Shown here piece after piece: positions 44,601-51,753 of a DNA stretch of 64,000 nt. The DNA comes from Chryseobacterium sp. 52. Its GTDB lineage: Bacteria > Bacteroidota > Bacteroidia > Flavobacteriales > Weeksellaceae. The stretch spans positions 2,894,001 to 2,958,000 of the forward strand of contig NZ_PEEX01000001.1 of assembly GCF_002754245.1 (NCBI RefSeq), given 5' to 3'. Both the position numbers and the translations under genes were made by a program. Under the pieces are notes generated by a model that was given only the letters and a program-made list of their open reading frames with translations, had not been told where the DNA came from and searched no databases. Position 1 is the stretch's first letter. The number at the start of each line of letters is the position of its first letter.

Positions 44601-44988
44601 TATCAAGATCAGGTTCATTTTCTAGACCATAACTTTTAGCTTTAGCAATAAAGAGTTTCTTACGAAGGAAAGCATCAAAAAAAGTTCTGAAATTTTTTTC
44701 CTCCACAATACAGTGTATAATCTCCGTCTGATGCTCGCAAAGTTTGTCTTTGGAGCTGTTACAGGAACAGGTACTCACTACAGAACTTCCGATCTGACTT
44801 ACAGAAACGGTGGGGAAATCTTTTAACGGAGAACTTTTGGTGAAAATTCCATGATTATTTTCTATAGCAGTAGGATAAATATCATGAAAATCTCTGATCT
44901 CCAGGAAAGCACTGCCTGAAGTGTGTTTCAGAAGGTCATACACGGAAAGTGTACTGATACTGGTGTTTTCAAGAATATAGGCTGCCAT
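41644..44988 (-). CDS. SWI/SNF2-family helicase-like ATPase with SWIM zinc finger
   Basis: An 1114-residue cytoplasmic protein; ATG 44988 is used instead of GTG 44994. A SWIM zinc-finger pattern C-x-C-xn-C-x-H lies at Cys74, Cys76, Cys84 and His86. A large beta-rich middle region (about 90-630) follows, then the SNF2 ATPase: [11 protein letters not shown] (motif I, about 670), DESQTIKN (motif II), LTGTPIEN (motif III) and the second lobe ending [21 protein letters not shown]. Bacterial members (RapA/HepA-like) translocate on double-stranded DNA and may displace bound proteins. No nuclease or methyltransferase partner is adjacent, so a defence role is not indicated. Confidence 0.93.
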   Translation of the reverse strand: [1114 protein letters not shown]

Positions 44989-45216
44989 CAGCACGCGAAT
45001 TTACGAAAAAGGAAAACAACAATCTATGGTATTGAGGATGAAATAAAAAACTAACGATAAAGAAAATTGGGGGCTCATTATATGCTCTGAATACCAATAT
45101 AAATATTCAATTCTATTTTATCATACGATTAATAGATATTTTATCGTTATTATTGTACAATATTTAAATTCATGAAAAATACGAAATGAATTTAAGAAGA
45201 TTATAATTTTTTTTTA

Positions 45217-46275
45217 ATGACAAGCAAGATTATAGGCGTCGGCAATTATATTCCGCCGGAAACGATTACAAATTTATTTTTTGACCAGCATCATTTTATT
45301 AATAAAAACGGAGAGTCATTAAAGGAAGCGAATGATATTATTGCCAGAAAGCTAAAGGAAATTACCGGCATCGAAGAAAGAAGATATGCATCTGAGCATC
45401 AGGTGACATCAGATCTGGGACTGATTGCAGCACAGAGAGCGATAGAAAATTCAAAAATTGATCCTGAAACACTGGATTATATCATATTTGCCCATAATTT
45501 TGGGGATGTTCGCTTTGGTACCGTTCAGTCGGACAGCGTTCCGAGTCTGGCCTCAAGAGTAAAGCATCTGCTAAAGATCAAAAACAACTTTTGCGTAGCC
45601 TATGATGTCCTGTTTGGATGTCCAGGCTGGATTGAGGGGATGATACAGGCTAATGCTTTCATCAGATCGGGTATTGCTAAACGATGTCTGGTGATAGGTG
45701 CAGAAACACTTTCCAGGGTCGTTGATATCCATGACAGGGACAGTATGATCTATGCAGATGGAGCAGGAGCAGCCATTTTAGAAGTCAGTGAAGATAATAG
45801 CGGGATACAGTCTCATTTATCAGCTTCCTATACTTTAAATGAAAAAGACTTCCTGTTTTTTGGCAAATCATACAATAACGAGAGTTGTCCTGATACCAAA
45901 TATATTAAAATGGATGGCCGTAAGATCTATGAGTTTGCCCTTGTCAATGTAGCAGATGCTATGAGAAAATGTATGGATGCCAGCGGATATTCTATAGATC
46001 AGCTCGATAAAATTATTATCCATCAGGCTAATGAGAAAATGGATGAGGCTATTGTAAAACGTTTTTATCAGCTTTATGATCTCCCAATGCCGGAAAACAT
46101 TATGCCAATGGTTATTTCCAAATTAGGAAACAGCAGTGTAGCCACCATTCCTACCTTACTGACTATGATTTTAAATGGAGAGCTTCCTTCCCATGAAATA
46201 AAAGAAGGACAGGTTGTTTTGTTTGCCTCTGTTGGTGCAGGGATGAATATCAATTCATTTGTGTATAAATTTTAA
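45217..46275 (+). CDS. 3-oxoacyl-ACP synthase III (FabH)-like enzyme
   Basis: A 352-residue thiolase-fold condensing enzyme. The catalytic triad of KAS III is intact: Cys135 (DVLFGCPGWIEG), His269 (IIIHQANEKM) and Asn305 (KLGNSSVATIP). The AYDVLFGCPGW context and the long N-terminal insert (HHFINKNGESLKEAND) differ from housekeeping FabH, so it is more likely a specialised synthase acting on an unusual starter or head group. No fatty acid or polyketide genes are adjacent. Its true substrate is unknown. A strong terminator follows. Confidence 0.85.
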   Translation: MTSKIIGVGNYIPPETITNLFFDQHHFINKNGESLKEANDIIARKLKEITGIEERRYASEHQVTSDLGLIAAQRAIENSKIDPETLDYIIFAHNFGDVRFGTVQSDSVPSLASRVKHLLKIKNNFCVAYDVLFGCPGWIEGMIQANAFIRSGIAKRCLVIGAETLSRVVDIHDRDSMIYADGAGAAILEVSEDNSGIQSHLSASYTLNEKDFLFFGKSYNNESCPDTKYIKMDGRKIYEFALVNVADAMRKCMDASGYSIDQLDKIIIHQANEKMDEAIVKRFYQLYDLPMPENIMPMVISKLGNSSVATIPTLLTMILNGELPSHEIKEGQVVLFASVGAGMNINSFVYKF

Positions 46276-46333
46276 ATAAAATATTCAGAGAAAGGAGTCT
46301 CATGTCAGATTTTCCATTCTCTTCTTTTGATAA

Positions 46334-46368
46334 AAGGCCCGGATTTTACAATCCGGGCCTTCATTTTT
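46334..46368 (+). terminator. terminator of the KAS III-like gene
   Basis: AAGGCCCGGATT (46334-46345) pairs with AATCCGGGCCTT (46350-46361) over a TTAC loop, followed by CATTTTT. The rest of the 300-base gap to the SDR gene shows no supported feature. Confidence 0.9.
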
Positions 46369-46575
46369 GCTGTTTTTTTAAGAGTTCAATGTTGTTCTGC
46401 TGCTGATGATATCCGGAATCCGGTTTCAACCTTCAAGCAGAATTTCAGCCATTAAAATTCAATATAAGCGGATATTTTCCTGATCCTCCGTTTCGGCTAC
46501 ACGTTAATCCGTTTTGGCAACTCCAGCCTTTCCTCTAATGCTGACCTTTGTCCTGTAATTTAAATACAGAACAAA

Positions 46576-47373
46576 ATGAAAACAATTTTTATAACAGGCG
46601 CTTCAACAGGATTAGGAAAAGCGGCTGCCCAATTATTTCAAAGCAGAGGATGGAATGTTATCGCAACCATGAGAAATCCCGGAGCAGATACAGAGCTTAG
46701 CCTTTTAGACAATGTAACTCTGTTGCCACTGGATGTTACCAATCTTGAGCAGATCAAATCAACCGTGAATACGGCTCTTCAGATGGGAACGGTAGATGTG
46801 GTGTTCAATAATGCAGGATACGGTCTTATTGGCCCTTTGGAGGCGTTAACAGATGAGCAGATTCTGAAACAGCTGGATACCAACCTTCTGGGAGTGATCC
46901 GGGTGACACAGGCGTTTATTCCGTATTTCAGAGAGAGAAAAAGCGGAATGTTTATTTCTACCACATCAATAGGCGGTCTGATTGCCTTTCCTTTGGGTTC
47001 TACGTATCATGCCACAAAATGGGCACTGGAAGGCTGGAGTGAAAGCTTGGCCTATGAACTTAATAAATTCGGAATTGATATCAAGACGGTTTCTCCCGGA
47101 GGAATTAAAACCGATTTTGTAAGCCGTTCTTTAGATGCCGCAACAAGTCCAGCCTACGAAGAAATGACCAGTTCCCTGTTTTCCCGGATGGAAGGCATGA
47201 TGGAGGCTGCGTCTGAACCGGAACAGATTGCTGAGGTGGTATATGAAGCGGCTACAGATGGTAAAAAGCAATTAAGATACGTAGCCGGAGATGATGCCAA
47301 AGCGATATATGCCCAGCGTCTTGAGCTTGGAGATGAGCTTTTCAGAGAACAGTTCGGGAAACAGTTTATCTAA
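46576..47373 (+). CDS. short-chain dehydrogenase/reductase (classical SDR)
   Basis: A 265-residue Rossmann-fold oxidoreductase. The cofactor motif is TGASTGLG (7-14), NNAG is at 79-82, and catalytic Ser131, Tyr144 and Lys148 lie in STTSIGG and YHATKWAL. PGGIKTDF marks the C-terminal substrate loop. Arg33 after the second strand (ATMRNPG) suggests NADP(H) preference. The substrate is unknown. An AraC regulator follows in the same direction after a hairpin, an arrangement often seen where the regulator controls the SDR. Confidence 0.9.
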   Translation: MKTIFITGASTGLGKAAAQLFQSRGWNVIATMRNPGADTELSLLDNVTLLPLDVTNLEQIKSTVNTALQMGTVDVVFNNAGYGLIGPLEALTDEQILKQLDTNLLGVIRVTQAFIPYFRERKSGMFISTTSIGGLIAFPLGSTYHATKWALEGWSESLAYELNKFGIDIKTVSPGGIKTDFVSRSLDAATSPAYEEMTSSLFSRMEGMMEAASEPEQIAEVVYEAATDGKKQLRYVAGDDAKAIYAQRLELGDELFREQFGKQFI

Positions 47374-47388
47374 GAGCCCCTCAATAGT

Positions 47389-47425
47389 AAGACGGCATAA
47401 ATAGAATCTGTTTATGTCGTCTTTT
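47389..47425 (+). terminator. hairpin between the SDR and AraC genes
   Basis: AAGACGGCATAAA (47389-47401) pairs with TTTATGTCGTCTT (47411-47423), with one wobble, over a 9-base loop and ends in TTT. Confidence 0.75.
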
Positions 47426-47452
47426 AAATCAAATATTTAATACATTTATATC

Positions 47453-48367
47453 ATGGAAAAGAAAGATAATACGCCTCTTAAAATCTCCTCCATATCGGAA
47501 ATGCATAATTTGCTGCATCTTCCGAAACCACTTCATCCGCTGGTAAGTTTGGTAGACAATACCAGGATGACCGTCAATAAAGAAATGCTGAAAAAAAGCT
47601 TTCTGCCGAATTTTTATAAAATCTCCTATAAATTTTCTGAGCATGGCAAAATGGGCTACGGACAGGGATATTATGATTTTAATGAAGGAGGGATGATGTT
47701 TACTGCGCCGGGGCAGATTCTTTCTACGGATGTGGATGCAGAATACTGCGGCTATACGTTGCTGGTACATCCGGATTTTTTACGAACCTATCCACTGGCA
47801 AAGAATATTAAGAAATTCGGTTTCTTTTCTTATGATACCAATGAAGCCCTGCATCTTTCTGATCAGGAAAAAACAGTGATCACCGGACTGCTGGATAATA
47901 TTAACAATGAATTGAATACCGCCATAGATGAAGTCAGTCAGGATGTTATTATTTCCTATATTGAAGTCCTGCTGAATTACAGCAACCGTTTTTATAAAAG
48001 ACAGTTTATTACCAGAAAAGCAGTGAACAGTGATATTCTGTTCCAAATGGATACGGTACTGGATGACTATTTTAATCAACAGCAGACTTTAAATACAGGG
48101 ATTCCCACAGTAGAATTTCTGGCCTCTGAACTTAATCTTTCACCGCACTACCTGAGCGATATGCTCCGGAATCTTACCGGACAGAATGCAAGGCAGCATA
48201 TTCATGAAAAACTGATCGAAAAGGCTAAAGAATACCTCACCGCTACGAGTTTTTCAGTGTCAGAAGTAGCTTACGCTCTGGGATTTGAACATCCACAGTC
48301 ATTTAATAAACTGTTTAAAAAGAAAACAGACAAAACGCCTTTAAGCTTCAGACAGTCATTTAATTAA
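47453..48367 (+). CDS. AraC family transcriptional regulator
   Basis: A 304-residue regulator. The N-terminal ligand-binding half has YKISYKFSEHGKMGYGQGYYDFNEGGMMFTAPGQI, a cupin-like pattern. The C-terminal AraC helix-turn-helix pair (about 205-300) shows VEFLASELNLSPHYLSDMLRNLTG and FSVSEVAYALGFEHPQSFNKLFKKKTDKTPLSFRQS. It probably controls the SDR gene just upstream; the ligand is unknown. It is convergent with the transposase-type HTH gene 21 bases on, with no clear terminator between them. Confidence 0.9.
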   Translation: MEKKDNTPLKISSISEMHNLLHLPKPLHPLVSLVDNTRMTVNKEMLKKSFLPNFYKISYKFSEHGKMGYGQGYYDFNEGGMMFTAPGQILSTDVDAEYCGYTLLVHPDFLRTYPLAKNIKKFGFFSYDTNEALHLSDQEKTVITGLLDNINNELNTAIDEVSQDVIISYIEVLLNYSNRFYKRQFITRKAVNSDILFQMDTVLDDYFNQQQTLNTGIPTVEFLASELNLSPHYLSDMLRNLTGQNARQHIHEKLIEKAKEYLTATSFSVSEVAYALGFEHPQSFNKLFKKKTDKTPLSFRQSFN

Positions 48368-48388
48368 GGAGTTAAAGAAACATCTTTG

Positions 48389-48724
48389 TTATACTCTTGT
48401 TTGTAAAAATAATTTTTTCCACTTTGTTATTGTACTTCTGCTTAGATTAAAGTGGCTGGCCACTTCCGTGTTGTTGAGCTTATTCTTCTTTTGATAATCC
48501 AGAATTTCAAGAATTCCGGATTTATTGTAAGAACGGTGTCGGTTATTAAATACTTTAGTTTCCTTATCTTTATTATCAAAAATAAGGGTATTCAGTTTAA
48601 TAATATCTAAAACAGAAAGTTCTTTCTTTTCCAATATACCTTGACAATCTGCGCTTTTGTGAGGATATTTTTCCGCAATAATATCATTGTAAATTCTTTT
48701 ATAATCTGGTCTTTTATGTTCCAT
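48389..48724 (-). CDS. small transposase-type helix-turn-helix protein
   Basis: A 111-residue basic protein. The C-terminal third is a Tc/IS3-OrfA-like HTH (ILEILDYQKKNKLNNTEVASHFNLSRSTITKWKKLF). The N-terminus (HKRPDYKRIYNDIIAEKYPHKSADC) is of a kind I associate with recurrent Chryseobacterium proteins of this length. No DDE catalytic gene, inverted repeats or target duplication are visible, so it is not a working insertion sequence. It may be a domesticated DNA-binding protein. It lies 71 bases downstream of a second HTH gene on the same strand. Confidence 0.65.
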   Translation of the reverse strand: MEHKRPDYKRIYNDIIAEKYPHKSADCQGILEKKELSVLDIIKLNTLIFDNKDKETKVFNNRHRSYNKSGILEILDYQKKNKLNNTEVASHFNLSRSTITKWKKLFLQTRV

Positions 48725-48795
48725 GTATATTTAATTGGTGTTTTTACTTCCTTATTGGACAATCATTGTTCAGTATTGAAATCACTTCAATGCTT

Positions 48796-49221
48796 TTACT
48801 CTTCTTTATTATATTTATTAATCCACTTATGGAGTGTCGTCTTTGGAATTCTGTATTCCTCAATGATCTGAAGCTTTGATTTTTTTTCAAATTTTATAAG
48901 CTCCAAAACGAAATCTATCACTTCTTTGGTATAAATATTCTTTCTGAATTGAGGAAGCTTTGAAACATGCTGATTGGCAGTAGCAGAACTCGGTGGAGAA
49001 TAGAGGATCAGATGTTGGGAATAGATCCTGAAAAAATCATATTCTAAAAGTTTGCTCCAGCGTAGCAATACGGAGGTACTTAAATCTTCAGACAGGTACA
49101 TTTTGTCAATATCTCCTACTGAGCAGTTTAAAAAATTGCAGATCCGTTGGGTGTTGATATCCAGCTCTTCTTTTCTTTGTTTAATTAAACTGCCGATATG
49201 TATTTGTTTAAAATTATTCAT
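48796..49221 (-). CDS. two-domain helix-turn-helix protein (XRE-like N-terminus, transposase-type C-terminus)
   Basis: A 141-residue protein started at ATG 49221; the longer frame begins with GTG 49230. The N-terminal part (IHIGSLIKQRKEELDINTQRICNFLNCSVGDIDKMY) resembles an XRE helix-turn-helix. The C-terminal part (FVLELIKFEKKSKLQIIEEYRIPKTTLHKWINKYNKEE) is a transposase-type HTH. It pairs with the next HTH gene on the same strand. No recombinase domain is present. A regulatory role is inferred from architecture only. Confidence 0.65.
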   Translation of the reverse strand: MNNFKQIHIGSLIKQRKEELDINTQRICNFLNCSVGDIDKMYLSEDLSTSVLLRWSKLLEYDFFRIYSQHLILYSPPSSATANQHVSKLPQFRKNIYTKEVIDFVLELIKFEKKSKLQIIEEYRIPKTTLHKWINKYNKEE

Positions 49222-49256
49222 GGGGGTCACTGCTGTATTTTATAATGAGAGTAAAA

Positions 49257-49315
49257 GCCTTCAGCCACTATGAAAAAAAAATAAAAGCCCTGAAAGATAA
49301 CGAATGGCTGAAGGC
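49257..49315 (-). terminator. hairpin downstream of the secreted-protein pair
   Basis: GCCTTCAGCCA (49257-49267) and TGGCTGAAGGC (49305-49315) are perfectly complementary over a 37-base loop. On the minus strand TTTTA follows, as expected for a terminator after the gene ending at 49341. The loop is unusually long, with its own poly-T tract. Confidence 0.55.
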
Positions 49316-49340
49316 ATGTGGATAAGTAAATGATGTCATA

Positions 49341-49874
49341 CTAAGATTTCCAAAAGCTCCATACTTTACCATTGAAGACAGCCAGTGTTTTGGAAGTGGT
49401 GTCATATACGATCATTCCTGGTGCCGGATTAATAATAGTAAGATGAGGATTTGCTGTTTTTGGCAATATCATAGCTTTGTTGGTGTCTTCCAGGACTAAA
49501 ATTCCCGGTGTGATACTGTTGGTCCCGATGGCTGTTTTTGCGGTAGACTTTTCGGTTGAAGAGTTTTGAATTGTAATTCCGTCAACACCCGTAAGAGGGT
49601 CAACTGTTGTACCGGTGGTGTCAACAGAGAGATCTTTCCAGGCAGCTGCGTATTTAACTTTTACCTTATGGTCGGTGAGATCATAAGCAACCGTTCCGTT
49701 AACAGCACCTGTTGCTGCCGGGGTAGAGGTAATCCACGGAAGTATTAAACCTCTGTTACCCGCCGCGAATTCCAGAGAAACCGATGGGTTTGTTACTGAT
49801 GTCTTACCTATAGCCACTTGTGCGAATAGGGAGCAAGAGAACAGGAGACCGGATATTGATAATATATTGTTCAT
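49341..49874 (-). CDS. secreted protein with GLILPW/GMIVYDT surface-protein pattern
   Basis: A 177-residue secreted protein with a signal peptide (about 1-19, ends LFAQ). The N-terminal motif SLEFAAGNRGLILPWI and the C-terminal motif GMIVYDTTSKTLAVFNGKVW recur in other secreted proteins of this window. They are typical of Bacteroidota surface proteins related to tail-fibre-like folds. The centre is Thr-rich. No enzyme motif is seen. It lies 17 bases after the TSP3-repeat protein gene and is co-transcribed with it. Confidence 0.7.
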   Translation of the reverse strand: MNNILSISGLLFSCSLFAQVAIGKTSVTNPSVSLEFAAGNRGLILPWITSTPAATGAVNGTVAYDLTDHKVKVKYAAAWKDLSVDTTGTTVDPLTGVDGITIQNSSTEKSTAKTAIGTNSITPGILVLEDTNKAMILPKTANPHLTIINPAPGMIVYDTTSKTLAVFNGKVWSFWKS

Positions 49875-49891
49875 ATAAAGTTTTATTTTGG

Positions 49892-51196
49892 TTATAAGAC
49901 GTCAGGACAGGTTTGTGTATTAAAACATTTCCAGGATGTTCCGTCATAAATACTGAGACAATCCAGGTTGGTATCATACACCAGCATACCTTCTACGGGG
50001 GTCAGAGCATTCTTTTGGGCTGTTGTCAGCCTGTTGGGTACAAAACCTTTCGCTTTGGCTTCCAGAGCGACCCAGCCTCCTTTTCTTACTATTGGCCAGT
50101 TACCACTATTAATTCCGGCTCTTCCGAGGGAAGTAATTCCGTATTGGGTATTAAGAATTGTTCCGGAAGTAACGGAAGGCTTATAGCACAGGCATGCATT
50201 TACAGCGCTGCTCTTAGATGAGCCTATTCCTTGTCCTGTATCAGCTCCTATATCCGCAACCCCTCCTGAGTTCACAAGATTAGGAATACCATTGCCGTTT
50301 ATTCCTCCATTAGCTGTTATATTAATACTGCCATTGGCATTAAGTTGTGGATATTTTACATTTTCATCCCCTTCTATAGAGTCAGGACAGCCATCATTAT
50401 CCGAATCGAAATCAAGATAATCAGGAATAGTATCTCCATCCGTATCACAGGTAAATACGGGTACTGAAATGTCATCTAAAGACCAGTCATCTGCATCCGC
50501 AGTGGCGGAGAACTGCAAGACTGCCGTATCGGGTACAGCCCCATTAGGAATATTTAAGGTGAAAGTTTGGAGCGTAAAACCAGGCATGCTGGCAGTAGAA
50601 TAAGGAACAAAATTTGATGTTGCTCCGTTAGCTAAAGATATGGTAACATTATTTACTCCAACAGTTCTTACTGTACTATTATTGATCGTAGCATATACAA
50701 TACCGTTAAGCAATATTCGCAGACTTCCTGTCCCTCCCAATGAGTTACTGCCGTCCCCTGCACCTAATGTAAGAGTTAACGGAATGATGGTATTGGTTCT
50801 TGTCAGGTTGTTCAAACTTTGGGAAATGGTGACATTAGAAACGTTGTCTGTTTCAGTAAAGGCGAAGTTGGAAGAATATTGCCACGAACTGGATACTGTC
50901 CATCCATTAATATTTCCTGTAAAAGTTCCGTTGGTAACTGTATTGGTCGTGGCACATTCTACATTGTCCGGAATACCATCATTATCATCATCAAAATCTG
51001 CAATATTTAAAATTCCATCTCCGTCATTATCCTGAGCCTTTACTGAGATAATACTGACTGATGAAATAAGCATTAAAATGATGAGTTTTAAAATAAATAA
51101 TGTACTTTTTCTAAGCCTGTTTTTTTTTATTGCATGTGAGGATTTGCAAAGTAGATAAGCATATGCTTTATTTTTCATAATAGAGTTTTTTTTCAT
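49892..51196 (-). CDS. secreted protein with thrombospondin type 3-like Ca-binding repeats
   Basis: A 434-residue secreted protein. Two in-frame ATGs exist (51196 and 51178); either leaves a long basic N-terminus before the hydrophobic signal segment (about 31-52, ends VKAQ). Acidic repeats DNDGDGILNIADFDDDNDGIPD (split around residue 66) and DTDGDTIPDYLDFDSDNDGCPD are TSP3-like calcium-binding loops. Between them lies a jelly-roll-like Thr/Asn-rich domain. The end has GMLVYDTNLDCLSIYDGTSWKCF. No T9SS domain is obvious. A surface or matrix role is inferred. Confidence 0.8.
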   Translation of the reverse strand: MKKNSIMKNKAYAYLLCKSSHAIKKNRLRKSTLFILKLIILMLISSVSIISVKAQDNDGDGILNIADFDDDNDGIPDNVECATTNTVTNGTFTGNINGWTVSSSWQYSSNFAFTETDNVSNVTISQSLNNLTRTNTIIPLTLTLGAGDGSNSLGGTGSLRILLNGIVYATINNSTVRTVGVNNVTISLANGATSNFVPYSTASMPGFTLQTFTLNIPNGAVPDTAVLQFSATADADDWSLDDISVPVFTCDTDGDTIPDYLDFDSDNDGCPDSIEGDENVKYPQLNANGSINITANGGINGNGIPNLVNSGGVADIGADTGQGIGSSKSSAVNACLCYKPSVTSGTILNTQYGITSLGRAGINSGNWPIVRKGGWVALEAKAKGFVPNRLTTAQKNALTPVEGMLVYDTNLDCLSIYDGTSWKCFNTQTCPDVL

Positions 51197-51753
51197 TCTT
51201 TGTTATACTTGATAAAATTGTGTTGCGATTACGAAATGATCTGAAACACATATCGCAATTTGTGCGATTAAATTTCTAAGCTGTTTGAGTAAAACAGTCT
51301 TACATATTTAGAGACGTGTTTCTGGATATGAGAAATTATTAGTTGCTGAGATGAAGTTTTTCATTCCTTTTTGTTTCATATAGGTTAGTGTTTAATAATC
51401 TGTTCAAAGAAACATTTCCGGATTGGACTATTAGTAATTTTTTATATTAAAAATTGTTATTAAAATCTACTGTTTTACAATAAAATTGTTATCATTTTTA
51501 ACGCTAAATGATTGTAAAATAGTTTTTTATGTTTTACAAGATATTAGTAGAAAATTATCATGAATAAGTGGAATTATCAATATTCTTTTAACATGTTATT
51601 TGAAAGGAATATATTAATCGATAATGGTTTATTAATTATTAAATTTTAATTATTTTTGTTTATTTATGAATATTTAAAATAATAATGAGATAAGAGTTAG
51701 ATAGTATTTTATACTTATATTACATCAAGTTATGATAAAATATTTTGCGGTCT
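51197..51753. promoter_or_regulatory. 557-base AT-rich divergent region with repeated TTTTACAA motif
   Basis: The gap between the divergent TSP3 protein and TPR regulator genes holds no coding frame. TTTTACAAT (51473-51481) is inverted at 51511-51519 and recurs in direct orientation as TTTTACAAG (51532-51540). The inverted pair is followed by AGTTTTTT. These could be an operator array or a weak terminator. The rest is AT-rich with no recognised element. Confidence 0.35.

Noticed and set aside
41644..44988. SNF2 ATPase as part of a DISARM- or BREX-like defence system
   Set aside because: No methyltransferase, nuclease or other defence gene is adjacent; the SWIM-SNF2 architecture is a common chromosomal protein.
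48389..49221. Insertion sequence
   Set aside because: HTH proteins only; no DDE transposase, no terminal inverted repeats and no target-site duplication were found.
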